Assembly: GCA_000471925.1 (NCBI GenBank)
Contig: CP006668.1
Coordinates: 62,001-126,000 of the forward strand
Direction of reading: 5' to 3'
DNA length: 64,000 bases
Source: Ralstonia pickettii DTP0602
Lineage (GTDB): Bacteria > Pseudomonadota > Gammaproteobacteria > Burkholderiales > Burkholderiaceae
Shown here: positions 8,676-17,914 of the stretch, in pieces
How the letters are laid out: each line of letters starts with the position of its first letter
How positions within the stretch are numbered: position 1 is the stretch's first letter
The notes under the pieces: model-generated
The model's database searches: none
What the model was told of the DNA's origin: nothing
The model's input: the letters and a program-made list of their open reading frames with translations, nothing else
Program-made: the position numbers and the translations under genes

Positions 8676-8689
8676 ATTCCGGGGGAGGA

Positions 8690-9007
8690 TCAGGCGGTCC
8701 GTTTGGCCGTCGTGGTGCCGGGCTGGTCGTCCGCCTGCGTGGCGGGGGCGATGCTGGTGACCGTGGCGCTCGCGATCTCGACGCCGATGCGCGCCGCTTC
8801 CGAGCGGCGCAGCGCAAAGCGGGTGAAGCCCACCTGCGCCACCAGCGGATCCATGCCGAAGGGGCCGTAGGCGATGATCTGCACCGCTTCGCCGGGCACG
8901 AAGCCCAGCTCCCGCAGGCGGCGCGCGACCGGATCCCCCGGCGTGGCGTCGTCCACCGATTGCACAACGGCGGGCGTGCGCCGTGGAAGTTCAGACAAGC
9001 GCATCAT
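8690..9007 (-). CDS. feoA: Ferrous iron transport protein A
   Basis: A 105-residue cytoplasmic SH3-like protein that partners FeoB. Typical family features are MRLSELPRRTPAVVQSVD at the start, LRELGFVPGEAVQIIAYGPFGMDPLVAQVGFTRFALRRSEAARI in the middle, and a strand pattern ending near residue 80, followed by a Thr/Ala-rich tail. Two adjacent ATG codons (9007 and 9004) can serve as start. It is the first gene of the feoA-feoB-small protein operon. Confidence 0.93.
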   Translation of the reverse strand: MMRLSELPRRTPAVVQSVDDATPGDPVARRLRELGFVPGEAVQIIAYGPFGMDPLVAQVGFTRFALRRSEAARIGVEIASATVTSIAPATQADDQPGTTTAKRTA

Positions 9008-9417
9008 GCTTCCAGTCCGTTGGCGCGGTCTGCCGCCAGGGGGCCGCCATGCGGCCGGCAGGACCCCGCCGGGGTACGTAAATGAAAATCGTTTTCATTG
9101 TATCGCAAATGGGGCGCGGCGATGCCCCACAGGGGGCGGGCATGCCGGCGGCTGCCCGCGCCCAGGCGCGCGGCAGGAGGCGAATGATAACCGCTTGCGA
9201 TGGGAGTGTTGGTACAGCCCAGGGAGTTCCCGCGCGCCATTCCAGCATGGGCCTGGGGTGCCGGCGATTCAGCCTGGCGCACCAGCATTCGGCTGTGCGA
9301 AGCCGAATGCTGCCGGCTTCATGCAAAGCGATGCAATTACTACATTTGCGTTATTGGATGCCGTCAGCCCGTGGCGTTAAGCTGCAAGCACGCTGAACAC
9401 CCCGTTCCACGCGTACT
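9008..9417. other. feo promoter region
   Basis: A 410-base interval between feoA and the 3' end of the LysR gene. It holds the Fur box at 9081-9099 and a weaker Fur-like half site near 9183-9192 (GAATGATAAC). No gene with a start and homology was seen in the rest. Confidence 0.6.
9081..9099. promoter_or_regulatory. Fur box upstream of feoA
   Basis: AATGAAAATCGTTTTCATT is a perfect 8-bp inverted repeat around TCG, resembling the 19-bp Fur consensus, 74 bp upstream of the feoA start. It implies iron-dependent repression of feoAB. Confidence 0.8.
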
Positions 9418-10353
9418 TCACAAGCCATCGGCCGTTGGGCCGGTGGCTTTTTCTTGGGCGCTTGCCTGGGCTTGGCCTGTCGTTGTACGGATCATGGCGA
9501 CAAAGTTGTCGCGGGCCGGATGATCCGGCGCCGCCTTCCACACGCAATAGACCTCCGAGCGAACCGCGGTGCCCGCCAGCGGCAGGAACGCAGCGCCGGC
9601 CATGCCCGAGCGCGCAAGCGCCGCGGGCACCACCGCCACTCCCATCCCCTGCGATACCAGCGACACCACCGACAGCCAGTGGCGCACCTCGTGCCGGATC
9701 TGCGGATAGAAGCCCTGCGCCGCGCACATGTCGAAGATGCGGCTGTAGTAGTCCGGCGACGCCTTGCGCGAGAACAGTACGAACGGCTCGTCGCGCAGCT
9801 CGGCCAGCGGCAATTCGTCGCGCCTGGCCATCGGATGGTCGGCGGGCAGGCAGCAGACAAAGGGCTCGCTATGCACCAGCGTTGCCTGCAGCGGTTCGGG
9901 CACGCGGCCGGTATGGATAAAGGCGGCATCCAGTTCGTCGTGCAGCAGCGCGTCGATCTGTTCCTGCGAGTTCAGCTCGGTCAGCGCCACCTGGATGCCC
10001 GGATACGCCGCCTCGAAATCGCGCAGGAACTGCGGCAGCCCGCGGTACAGCATCGACCCGACAAAGCCCACCCGCAGCCTGCCGACCGCGCCGGCCTCGA
10101 TCTCGCGCGCCAGCACCCGCGCGGCTTCGGCCTGCGCCAGCAGCGCCGTGGCCGATTCGCGGAAGGCCCGCCCGGCCGCGGTCAGGCGCACGCCGCGGCT
10201 ATCGCGGTCGAACAGCCGCGCCCCGAGCGATGCCTCGAGCTGCTGGATATTGAGCGACAGCGGCGGCTGCGAGATGGCCAGCCGGCGGGCGGCCCGGCCG
10301 AAGTGCAGTTCCTCGGCCAGCACGAGGAAGTAACGCAGGTGGCGGAATTCCAT
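9418..10353 (-). CDS. LysR family transcriptional regulator (acyl-CoA dehydrogenase locus)
   Basis: A 311-residue LysR-type regulator. The N-terminal winged helix is evident (MEFRHLRYFLVLAEELHFGRAARRLAISQPPLSLNIQQLEASLGARLFDRD, residues 1-52), followed by the periplasmic-binding-like effector domain starting near RLRVGFVGSML. It is divergent from the acyl-CoA dehydrogenase/Bug/CoA-transferase set across an AT-rich 121-bp gap, so it most likely controls that set in response to a pathway intermediate. The HTH sequence resembles the CbnR/BenM-like branch, whose effectors are often aromatic acids; the true inducer is unknown. Confidence 0.9.
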   Translation of the reverse strand: MEFRHLRYFLVLAEELHFGRAARRLAISQPPLSLNIQQLEASLGARLFDRDSRGVRLTAAGRAFRESATALLAQAEAARVLAREIEAGAVGRLRVGFVGSMLYRGLPQFLRDFEAAYPGIQVALTELNSQEQIDALLHDELDAAFIHTGRVPEPLQATLVHSEPFVCCLPADHPMARRDELPLAELRDEPFVLFSRKASPDYYSRIFDMCAAQGFYPQIRHEVRHWLSVVSLVSQGMGVAVVPAALARSGMAGAAFLPLAGTAVRSEVYCVWKAAPDHPARDNFVAMIRTTTGQAQASAQEKATGPTADGL

Positions 10354-10474
10354 GGCGATACAAAAATTATATGGATCAAGCCAATTTTAGAATTAGACGC
10401 AAATCCTTGGGGTTCCAATAATTGAGGTCAGAGGGTCGGCCGCAGCGACCCGCCCGCCTCGAGGAGACCCAGCC
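10354..10474. promoter_or_regulatory. Divergent control region of LysR and acyl-CoA dehydrogenase genes
   Basis: An AT-rich stretch in a GC-rich background, with several A/T runs suited to LysR-type T-N11-A sites (for example around 10361-10375 and 10418-10430). No single operator could be fixed. A GAGGAG ribosome-binding site precedes the ATG at 10475. Confidence 0.45.
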
Positions 10475-12274
10475 ATGCCAACCAACGCTGTGCGCGATAC
10501 CGCACCCAAAGCCCATGCCGGAACCCCGGCCACCGCCCATCCGGTACCCGATCGCCACGGCGGCAGCCTGTTCAGCGCCGATCCCGAGCTGCGCGCGCTG
10601 CTGCCGCTCTACCTGCCGGCAGACCTGTTCAACCACCTGCTGCCGCACCTTGAGCGCATGGGCGCGCTGGCCGGCGGCGTGCTCGACGAGCTGGCCAGCG
10701 TGGCCGACCACAACGCGCCCACGCTGAGCTACCGCACCCGCGCCGGCGTAGACGCGCAGCACATCGACAAGCATCCGGCCTATGTCGAGCTGGAGCGCGT
10801 GGCCTTTGCCGAGTTCGGGCTGGCAGCGGCGTCGCACCGCGGCGGCGTGCTCGGCTGGGACAAGCCCATGCCGCCAGCGGCGAAGTATGCACTCACCTAT
10901 CTTTTCGTGCAGGCCGAGTTCGGGCTGTGCTGCCCGCTGTCGATGACGGACTCGCTGACGCGCACGCTGCGCAAGTTCGGCGATCCGGCGCTGGTCAATC
11001 GCTTCCTGCCCAACCTGACCACGCAGGTGTTCGAAGACCTGTACCAGGGCGCGATGTTCATGACCGAGCAGGGCGCCGGCTCCGACGTGGCCGCCATCGC
11101 CACCCGCGCGGTGCGCGACGCGGGCGCCGAGGGTGGCTGGCGCCTGTCCGGCGACAAGTGGTTCTGCTCCAACCCCGACGCCGCGCTGGCGATGGTGCTG
11201 GCGCGCGTCGAGGACGAAGCCGGCAACGCCATGCCCGGCATCAAGGGCGTGTCGCTGTTCCTGCTGCCGCGCAAGCTGACCGACGGCGGCGACAACCACT
11301 ACCGCATCATTCGCCTGAAGGACAAGCTCGGCACGCGCTCGATGGCCAGCGGCGAGATCCGGCTCGAAGGCGCGCATGCGCACCTGGTCGGCGAGCTCGG
11401 CCGCGGCTTCGTGCAGATGGCCGACATGATCAACAACTCGCGCCTGTCCAACGGCGTGCGCGCCGCCGGCCTGATGCGCCGGGCGCTGACCGAGGGGCTG
11501 TTCATCGCCCGCGAGCGCCAGGCCTTCGGCAAACGGCTGCAGGACATGCCGCTGATGCGCCGCCAGCTGCTCAAGCTGACACTGCCCACCGAGCAGGCGC
11601 GCACCATGGTGTTCCAGACCGCCGAAGCGCTGCGCCGCGCCGACGCCGGCGAGGCCGATGCCTACCCGCTGATGCGCATTCTGACTCCGCTGATCAAGTT
11701 CCGCGCCTGCCGCGACGCGCGCAAGGTCACCGGCGACGCCATGGAGATCCGCGGCGGCTGCGGCTATATCGAGGAATGGAGCGATCCGCGCCTGGTGCGC
11801 GACGCCCACCTGGGCTCGATCTGGGAAGGCACCAGCAATATCGTGGCGCTGGACGTACTGCGGGCGATTCGCCGTGAAGGCGCGTTGCCGGTGCTGCAGG
11901 CGCACTTGGCCGGGCTGCTGGCGGATACGCCGATGCATGCGCAGGCGCGCGTGGTGTTCGAAGGCGCCATCGCCGCCGCCGCGAAGCTCGCTGCGCACGC
12001 CGCGGAGGCCGGTGCCGACGGCGACCTGCTGGCACGCCAGGCGGCCTCCGCGCTGTACCACGTGACCAGCGCCGTGGCGATGGCGTGGGAAGCCGGCCGC
12101 ATCGGCTCGGTGCGCCGCATGCGGCTGGCGCAGCTGGTGCTGCGGCATCGCGTGTTGCCGCAGGACCCGCTCGCCGCGCAGGTGGAGCCCGAATGGCTGG
12201 CCGACACCGTGGCACCGCCCGCCGATGGCGTGGTGCGCGCCGCCGGCGCGGTCGACGAGGTCAACGTGTTCTGA
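10475..12274 (+). CDS. Acyl-CoA dehydrogenase family protein (AidB-like architecture)
   Basis: A 599-residue FAD enzyme, longer than classical 380-residue acyl-CoA dehydrogenases and similar in layout to the AidB/DUF5135-type branch: a long helical N-terminus, FAD/acyl-CoA core with MFMTEQGAGSDVAA and DKWFCSNPDAA, and the C-terminal GGCGYIEEWSDPRLVRDAHLGSIWEGTSNIVALD signature around residues 425-460. It would oxidise an acyl-CoA thioester at the alpha-beta bond, passing electrons to ETF. It is the first gene of a set with a Bug receptor and CoA-transferase, which suggests uptake, CoA activation and dehydrogenation of one organic acid. The GAGGAG site fixes the start. Confidence 0.88.
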   Translation: MPTNAVRDTAPKAHAGTPATAHPVPDRHGGSLFSADPELRALLPLYLPADLFNHLLPHLERMGALAGGVLDELASVADHNAPTLSYRTRAGVDAQHIDKHPAYVELERVAFAEFGLAAASHRGGVLGWDKPMPPAAKYALTYLFVQAEFGLCCPLSMTDSLTRTLRKFGDPALVNRFLPNLTTQVFEDLYQGAMFMTEQGAGSDVAAIATRAVRDAGAEGGWRLSGDKWFCSNPDAALAMVLARVEDEAGNAMPGIKGVSLFLLPRKLTDGGDNHYRIIRLKDKLGTRSMASGEIRLEGAHAHLVGELGRGFVQMADMINNSRLSNGVRAAGLMRRALTEGLFIARERQAFGKRLQDMPLMRRQLLKLTLPTEQARTMVFQTAEALRRADAGEADAYPLMRILTPLIKFRACRDARKVTGDAMEIRGGCGYIEEWSDPRLVRDAHLGSIWEGTSNIVALDVLRAIRREGALPVLQAHLAGLLADTPMHAQARVVFEGAIAAAAKLAAHAAEAGADGDLLARQAASALYHVTSAVAMAWEAGRIGSVRRMRLAQLVLRHRVLPQDPLAAQVEPEWLADTVAPPADGVVRAAGAVDEVNVF

Positions 12275-12298
12275 CCAAAAAACCCCCACCGCTTGTTT

Positions 12299-12339
12299 GC
12301 GCCCCTCTCCCGCCTGCGGGAGAGGGGCCGGGGGAGAGG
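12299..12339. repeat. REP-like palindrome between the dehydrogenase and Bug genes
   Basis: CCCCTCTCCCGC and GCGGGAGAGGGG face each other across two bases, followed by a related GGGGGAGAGGG; a further copy of CCCCTCTCCCC lies near 12377. The palindrome can form a strong hairpin inside the operon and could adjust mRNA stability between the two genes. Confidence 0.7.
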
Positions 12340-12448
12340 GCACGCGCCTCCAGATGCGTAGCCCCTCGCTGAACCACCCCTCTCCCCAAAGCCCCCGCAA
12401 CCCCATCCCGCCCCACGCGGGAGACGTCCAACACCAGGAGACAACGCC

Positions 12449-13423
12449 ATGAAACTCTGGCACCGCCTCGCGGCCATTGCCGCCTGCACGCTCTGCATCG
12501 CCCCCGCCTTCGCCCAGAAGGATTTCCCGACCAAGCCGATCATGATGGTCGTCACCTATCCGCCGGGCGGGCCCACCGACGCCATGGCGCGCACGCTCGC
12601 CGCCGCGCTCAAGTCCAGCCTGGGCCAGCCCGTGGTGGTGGAGAACCGCGCCGGCGCCGGCGGCAATATCGGCGCCGAAGTGGTCGCGCGCGCCGAGCCG
12701 GATGGCTACACGCTGATGTTCGGCACCTCCGCGCCGCTGGCGATCAACGTCAGCCTCTACCGCAAGATCAACTACGACCCGGTCAAGAGCTTCGCCCCGG
12801 TGATCCAGATCGGCCAGCTGCCCAACGTGCTGGTGGTCAACCCGTCCGTGCCGGCGAAGAATGTCACCGAACTGATCGCCTACGGCAAGGCGCATCCGGG
12901 CAAGCTGACCTACGCCTCGTCCGGCAACGGCGCCTCGTCGCACCTCGCGGGCGTGCTCTTCAACAACGTCACCGGCACCGACTTCCAGCACATCCCGTAC
13001 AAAGGCACCGGCCCAGCGCTGAACGACCTGCTGGGCGGCCAGGTCAGCATGACCTTCACCGACGTGCTGACCGCGATGCCCTTTATCAAGAGCGGCAAGG
13101 TGCGCGCGCTGGGCGTCACCACCAAGGCGCGCTCGCAGGCGCTGCCGGATGTGCCGACCGTTGCGGAGCAGGGCGTGCCCGGGTTTGATGTCTCGGTGTT
13201 CTTTGGCGTGGTCGCGCCCGCGGGCACGCCGCCGGAAGTGATCGGCAAGCTCAACCGCGCCTTTGCCGATGCGCTCAAGCAGCCCGAGGTGCGCAAGACC
13301 CTGCAGGCGCAGGGCCTGGAGTTCGCACCCTCGACCACGCCGGAGCAGCTCGGTGGCTTCGTCAAGGCCGAGGTCGGCAAGTGGCGCGCCGTGGTGCAGA
13401 AGTCGGGCGCGCAGCTCGACTAA
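12449..13423 (+). CDS. Bug family periplasmic solute-binding receptor
   Basis: A 324-residue periplasmic receptor of the Bug (tripartite tricarboxylate transporter receptor, TctC-like) family. Residues 1-23 form a signal peptide ending in PAFA. The mature start KDFPTKPIMMVVTYPPGGPTDAMAR is the family signature in which the loop after PPGG contacts ligand carboxylates through water; RAGAGGNIGAEVVARAEPDGYTL is the second conserved block. No TctA/TctB membrane genes lie nearby, as is usual for the expanded Bug families of Bordetella and Cupriavidus. It precedes a class III CoA-transferase by 17 bp, so the ligand is probably the acid activated by that enzyme. Confidence 0.92.
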   Translation: MKLWHRLAAIAACTLCIAPAFAQKDFPTKPIMMVVTYPPGGPTDAMARTLAAALKSSLGQPVVVENRAGAGGNIGAEVVARAEPDGYTLMFGTSAPLAINVSLYRKINYDPVKSFAPVIQIGQLPNVLVVNPSVPAKNVTELIAYGKAHPGKLTYASSGNGASSHLAGVLFNNVTGTDFQHIPYKGTGPALNDLLGGQVSMTFTDVLTAMPFIKSGKVRALGVTTKARSQALPDVPTVAEQGVPGFDVSVFFGVVAPAGTPPEVIGKLNRAFADALKQPEVRKTLQAQGLEFAPSTTPEQLGGFVKAEVGKWRAVVQKSGAQLD

Positions 13424-13440
13424 GTAAAGAGGAACCCGCC

Positions 13441-14562
13441 ATGACCCAATCCAGCCCCGGCGCGCTCGCCGGCATCCGCGTGGTCGACCTGTCGCGCATC
13501 CTGGGCGGCCCGTATTGCGGCCAGATCCTCGGCGACCACGGCGCCGACGTGCTCAAGATCGAACCGCCGCAGGGCGACGACACCCGCACCTGGGGGCCGC
13601 CGTTCAGGGACGGCGTGGCCTCGTACTACTTCGGCCTGAACCGCAACAAGCGCGTGATGCGTCTCGACCTGGCTAAGGAGCCGGATCGCGAGGTGCTGCT
13701 GGCCTTGCTCGCCGATGCCGACGTGCTGGTCGAGAACTTCAAGACCGGCACCATGGAGAAGTGGGGGCTGGGCTACGACACGCTGTCGGCGCGCTTCCCG
13801 CGGCTGGTGCATTGCCGCGTCTCCGGCTTCGGTGCCGACGGCCCGCTCGGCGGCCTGCCCGGCTACGACGCCGCGATCCAGGCCATGTCGGGCATCATGA
13901 GCATCAACGGCGAAGCCGACGGCGATCCGTTGCGCGTGGGTTTGCCGGTGGTCGACATGGTGACCGGCCTTAACGCGGCAATCGGCGTGCTGCTCGCGTT
14001 GCAGGAACGCTCGCGCAGCGGCCGCGGGCAGTTCGTCGAAGCGGCGCTCTATGACTCCGGATTGTCGCTGTTGCATCCGCATGCGGCCAACTGGTTCATG
14101 AGCGGCAAGACGCCGCAGCGCACCGGCAACGCGCACCCGAACATCTATCCCTACGACACCGTTGCCACGGCAACGGACCCGATCTTCCTCGCGGTCGGCA
14201 ATGACCGGCAGTTCCGGATTCTTTGCGAGCACCTGCAGCTGCCTGCCCTCGCCGAGGATGAGCGCTATGCCACCGCCGGCGCGCGCTCGGTGAATCGCGT
14301 GGCGCTGAAGGCGGAGCTGGAAGCGAAGCTGCGCGAGCTCGATGGCAAGGTGCTGGCCGACACGCTGGTGGCGGCAGGGGTGCCTTGTGCGCCGGTGTTG
14401 TCCGTGGCCGACGCCCTGCAGCATCCGCATACGATGCACCGCGAGATGGTGGTGGAGATGCCGGGCGGCTACAAGGGGCTGGGGGCGCCGGTCAAGCTGA
14501 GCCGGACGCCGGCAACATATCGGCACGCGCCGCTGAGCGAAGGGAACGAGTTCCTCGACTAG
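13441..14562 (+). CDS. CaiB/BaiF family (class III) CoA-transferase
   Basis: A 373-residue cytoplasmic CoA-transferase that moves CoA from a donor thioester to a free acid. The start at 13441 has an AGAGGA site and gives GIRVVDLSRILGGPYCGQILGDHGADVLKIEPPQGDDTR, the nucleotide/CoA-binding opening of the family. The catalytic Asp is expected in the segment PLGGLPGYDAAIQAMSG (about residue 143), and GRGQFVEAALYDSGLSLL is the second domain signature. It follows the Bug receptor by 17 bp. Donor and acceptor acids cannot be inferred. Confidence 0.92.
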   Translation: MTQSSPGALAGIRVVDLSRILGGPYCGQILGDHGADVLKIEPPQGDDTRTWGPPFRDGVASYYFGLNRNKRVMRLDLAKEPDREVLLALLADADVLVENFKTGTMEKWGLGYDTLSARFPRLVHCRVSGFGADGPLGGLPGYDAAIQAMSGIMSINGEADGDPLRVGLPVVDMVTGLNAAIGVLLALQERSRSGRGQFVEAALYDSGLSLLHPHAANWFMSGKTPQRTGNAHPNIYPYDTVATATDPIFLAVGNDRQFRILCEHLQLPALAEDERYATAGARSVNRVALKAELEAKLRELDGKVLADTLVAAGVPCAPVLSVADALQHPHTMHREMVVEMPGGYKGLGAPVKLSRTPATYRHAPLSEGNEFLD

Positions 14563-14592
14563 GCACCAGCGCCCTCGGTCCTGTCCAAATGC

Positions 14593-14621
14593 AGAAAGGT
14601 GGCCCACTGGCCGCCTTTCTT
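14593..14621. terminator. Bidirectional terminator between CoA-transferase and lactate permease genes
   Basis: The arms AGAAAGGTGGCC and GGCCGCCTTTCT pair with one mismatch around a 4-nt loop and end in CTT. It separates two convergent genes. Confidence 0.75.
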
Positions 14622-14641
14622 GCCATCAGGGCACCGCCCCA

Positions 14642-16342
14642 TCAACCGGGAATCATCCCCGGCAACAGATACGCCTGCACCATCGTGATGATGCCGATGA
14701 TCACTGCAAACAGCAGGCTGTGCTTCACGGTAAATCGGAACAACTCCGATTCCTTGCCCACCAGCCCGGTCGCCGCGCAGGCCACCGCGATCGATTGCGG
14801 CGAGATCATCTTGGCGGTCACGCCGCCGGTGGTGTTGGCCGCCACCATCAGCGTATCGGACACGCCGATCTGGTGCGCAGTAGTGTTCTGCAGCGAGCAG
14901 AACAGCGCATTGGACGACGTATCCGAACCGGTCAGGAACACGCCCAGCCAGCCCAGGAATGGTGAGAAGAACGGGAACGCCGCACCCGTGCCGGCGAGCA
15001 GCAGCGCCAGCGTCGACGACATCCCCGAGTAGTTGGCAACAAAGGCAAAGCCCAGCACCAGGCCGATCGACAGCACCGGGCGCGCCAGTTCCACCAGCGT
15101 CTGGCCGAACGTCGCCACCAGATCGCGCGGCTTCATGCGCAGCAGCACCGCCGAAATCAGCGCGGTCAGCAGGATCGCAGTGCCCACGGCGGACAGCAGG
15201 TCGAGCTTCAGCACCGCGTCATACGCCTTGGGCGTGGCGACGATCGGCGCAGCCTTGATCACCATCTGGTCCAGGCCCGGGACCTTGAACTTCAGCACCG
15301 TGCCGGCCAGCGCGCCATTGGCGGCAAACAGCGCCTTGAACGGTTGCAGGCTCCACACCGTGACAATCGCGGTCAGGATGCCGAACGGCGCCCACGCACG
15401 CAGTGTTTGCGCCATGGTGTAGGGCGAGGCCTTGCGGCTCACCGGCGCACCGCCAAAGCCGCCGCCGAAGCCCGACAGCGCCATGGTGCCGCCCCCGACG
15501 GCGCCGCCCGCGCGTTGCGACGCGCTGCGCGGCTGCCACACCTTCAGGAACGCGGCCAGCGACACCAGGCTGACCAGCGCCGAGGTGATATCCGGCAGCT
15601 CGGGCCCGATATGGTTTGACGTGAAGTACTGCGTCACGGCAAAGCTGCCGCCGCAGACCAGCGCCGCCGGCCACGTCTCGCGCACGCCCTTGGCGCCGTC
15701 CATCATGAACACCAGCCAGAACGGCACCAGCAGCGACAGCAGCGGCAGCTGGCGGCCGGCCATGGCACCGATATGGAAGGGGTCCAGCCCAGTGACCTGT
15801 CCGGCCACGATGATGGGGATGCCCATCGCGCCGAACGCAACCGGCGCGGTATTGGCGATCAGGCACAGGCCCGCGGCATACAGCGGGTTGAAGCCCAGAC
15901 CGACCAGCAGCGCCGCGGTGATCGCCACTGGGGCGCCAAAGCCCGCCGCGCCTTCCAGGAAAGCGCCGAAGGCAAAGCCGATCAACAGCATCTGCAGGCG
16001 CTGGTCGTCGGTGATGGACAGCACCGAGGCGCGGATAACGTCGAACTGGCCGGTCTTGACCACGATCTTGTATAGGAACACCGCGGTCACGATGATCCAG
16101 GCGATCGGCCACAGCCCGTAGGCAAAGCCGAAACCCGCCGCAGCGAACGCCTGCTGCGCCGGCATGCCATAGGCGAAGATCGCCACGCCAAGCGCCAGCA
16201 GCAGTGTCAGCGCCGCGGCCATATGGCCTTTCATGCGCCAGACCGCCAGCGCCATGAAGAAGAACAGGATAGGGATGGCCGCCGCCAGCGCCGACAGCCA
16301 CAGGCTGCCCAGCGGCGTATAGAGTTGGGTCCAGGGTTGCAC
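14642..16342 (-). CDS. lldP: L-lactate permease
   Basis: A 566-residue inner-membrane lactate/proton symporter of the LctP family with about 12-14 hydrophobic segments. Conserved family blocks include [41 protein letters not shown] and the C-terminal [53 protein letters not shown]. Translation starts at a GTG codon (16340-16342), with GGAG eight bases upstream. It lies 126 bp downstream of lutB on the same strand, after a REP-like palindrome, so it may be transcribed with lutABC and matches their function by bringing in L-lactate. Confidence 0.93.
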   Translation of the reverse strand: MQPWTQLYTPLGSLWLSALAAAIPILFFFMALAVWRMKGHMAAALTLLLALGVAIFAYGMPAQQAFAAAGFGFAYGLWPIAWIIVTAVFLYKIVVKTGQFDVIRASVLSITDDQRLQMLLIGFAFGAFLEGAAGFGAPVAITAALLVGLGFNPLYAAGLCLIANTAPVAFGAMGIPIIVAGQVTGLDPFHIGAMAGRQLPLLSLLVPFWLVFMMDGAKGVRETWPAALVCGGSFAVTQYFTSNHIGPELPDITSALVSLVSLAAFLKVWQPRSASQRAGGAVGGGTMALSGFGGGFGGAPVSRKASPYTMAQTLRAWAPFGILTAIVTVWSLQPFKALFAANGALAGTVLKFKVPGLDQMVIKAAPIVATPKAYDAVLKLDLLSAVGTAILLTALISAVLLRMKPRDLVATFGQTLVELARPVLSIGLVLGFAFVANYSGMSSTLALLLAGTGAAFPFFSPFLGWLGVFLTGSDTSSNALFCSLQNTTAHQIGVSDTLMVAANTTGGVTAKMISPQSIAVACAATGLVGKESELFRFTVKHSLLFAVIIGIITMVQAYLLPGMIPG

Positions 16343-16433
16343 TGCTCAGTCTCCTACTTCAGTGGTGTTTCAGGGGATGTTTTGTTGTCGTGGCCGACGC
16401 ATCGGGCTTTTCGCTGCCCGATGGTTGGCTGCC

Positions 16434-16460
16434 CTCTCCCGCGAGCGGGAGAGGGAGAAA
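16434..16460. repeat. REP-like palindrome between lutB and lactate permease
   Basis: CCCTCTCCCGC and GCGGGAGAGGG are separated by two bases: a perfect 11-bp inverted repeat, the same element as at 12302. It could form an attenuating or stabilising hairpin within the lut-lldP transcript. Confidence 0.75.
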
Positions 16461-16468
16461 ACCGCCGC

Positions 16469-17914
16469 CTACTCCGGCTGTCCTCGTTCCTTCAGCAGAT
16501 CCGCCAGACTTCGCGCCGCCGGTTGCAGCGGCGTCCGGTGCTGCGTCCACCCCATCTGCTTGGCCGGCGCCAGCGCACGCAGCCGCGTAGCCGCCCAGCG
16601 GAACAAACGGTAGGTGGTGGGATGCGAATACGCCCCGCTCCAGAAGCGCCACACCAGGTGTTCGCCGCGGCTGTACTTCGCGCCTTGTCCGCGCAGCGGA
16701 TTGGCAACCTGCTCTTCCGGATCGCGATTGGATTCCGTGCGCAGTCGCACCAGCAATTGCGGGATCGGGATGCGCACCGGGCACACCTCGCCGCAGGCGC
16801 CGCACAGGCTCGACGCGGTCGGCAGGTCGGCGGTGGCCTCCAGCCCCAGCAGGTGCGGCGAGATGATCTTGCCGATCGGGCCCGGATAAGTCGTGCCATA
16901 GGCGTGCCCGCCAATGCGCGTATAGACCGGGCAGTGGTTCATGCACGCGCCGCAGCGGATGCATTGCAGCGTCGCGCGCAGCTGCGCGTCGGCATAGGCC
17001 TGGGTGCGGCCGTTATCGAGCAGCACCAGGTGCACCTCGCGCGGGCCGTCGCGCTCGCCCTCGCGACGCGGGCCAGAGATCAGGTTGAAGTAGGTGGTGA
17101 TGGCCTGCCCGGTGGCGGAGCGCGTCAGCAGGCTGGACAGCGGCACGATGTGCTCGAGCTTGGCCACCACCTTTTCCATGCCCATGATGGCGATATGCAC
17201 GTCAGGCACGGTGGTGGAGAGGCGGCCGTTGCCTTCGTTCTCCACCAGCCACAGCGTGCCGGTATCCGCCGCTGCGAAGTTCACGCCGGACAGGCCGATG
17301 TCGGCTTCGACAAAGGCTTGCCGCAACGCGCGCCGGCCGGTCTGGATCAGCGTGTCGACGTCCTCCGTATAGGGCGTGTCGGGGATGTGCTGCTCGAACA
17401 AGGTGGCGATATCGCCCTTGGTCTTGTGGATCGCCGGCATCACGATATGCGAAGGCTTTTCGCCCGCGAGCTGCACGATGTACTCGCCCATATCGGATTC
17501 GATGCAGTCCACGCCGCGCTCGGCCAGGTAATGGTTCAGCTCGATCTCCTCGCTGGCCATCGACTTGCCCTTGATCACGCGCTTCGCCTGCTTCGCGGCG
17601 GCGATGCCGTGGATGATCCGGTTCGCTTCGTCGGCGGTCTCGGCCCAGTGCACCTGCACGCCGGCGGCCATGAGCCTGGCCTCGAGCTGCGTCAGCAGGT
17701 CGGGCAGGTTGGCCAGCGCGTGCTGGCGCACCGCTTCGCCAAGGTCGCGCAGGCGTTCCAGTTCGTCGGCATCGGGGAATTGCGCCAGGCGCTTGCCCTG
17801 CAGGAAATCCATCGCCCCGCGAAAGCTCTGGCGCAGCTTGGGATCGTCCAGCGCCTCGCGCGCGCGCGCCTTGAAGTCCTGCGCGGGAATGAAATGCAGT
17901 GTGCTCTGGCTCAT
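16469..17914 (-). CDS. lutB: L-lactate oxidation iron-sulfur protein LutB
   Basis: A 481-residue member of the LutB/LldF/YkgF family, one of three subunits that oxidise L-lactate to pyruvate without a flavin-type LldD. The N-terminal two thirds form the LUD domain (HYLAERGVDCIESDMGEYIVQLAGEKPSHIV). The C-terminus carries two 4Fe-4S motifs, CIRCGACMNHCPVYTRIGG and CGACGEVCPVRIPI. The ATG at 17914 overlaps the lutC stop as ATGA, showing translational coupling. The frame extends 15 codons upstream without homology. Confidence 0.93.
   Translation of the reverse strand: MSQSTLHFIPAQDFKARAREALDDPKLRQSFRGAMDFLQGKRLAQFPDADELERLRDLGEAVRQHALANLPDLLTQLEARLMAAGVQVHWAETADEANRIIHGIAAAKQAKRVIKGKSMASEEIELNHYLAERGVDCIESDMGEYIVQLAGEKPSHIVMPAIHKTKGDIATLFEQHIPDTPYTEDVDTLIQTGRRALRQAFVEADIGLSGVNFAAADTGTLWLVENEGNGRLSTTVPDVHIAIMGMEKVVAKLEHIVPLSSLLTRSATGQAITTYFNLISGPRREGERDGPREVHLVLLDNGRTQAYADAQLRATLQCIRCGACMNHCPVYTRIGGHAYGTTYPGPIGKIISPHLLGLEATADLPTASSLCGACGEVCPVRIPIPQLLVRLRTESNRDPEEQVANPLRGQGAKYSRGEHLVWRFWSGAYSHPTTYRLFRWAATRLRALAPAKQMGWTQHRTPLQPAARSLADLLKERGQPE

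Noticed and set aside
10376..12991. 871-codon minus-strand frame opposite the acyl-CoA dehydrogenase gene
   Set aside because: Shadow of the dehydrogenase and Bug genes; composition rich in His, Gln and Arg with no recognisable domain.
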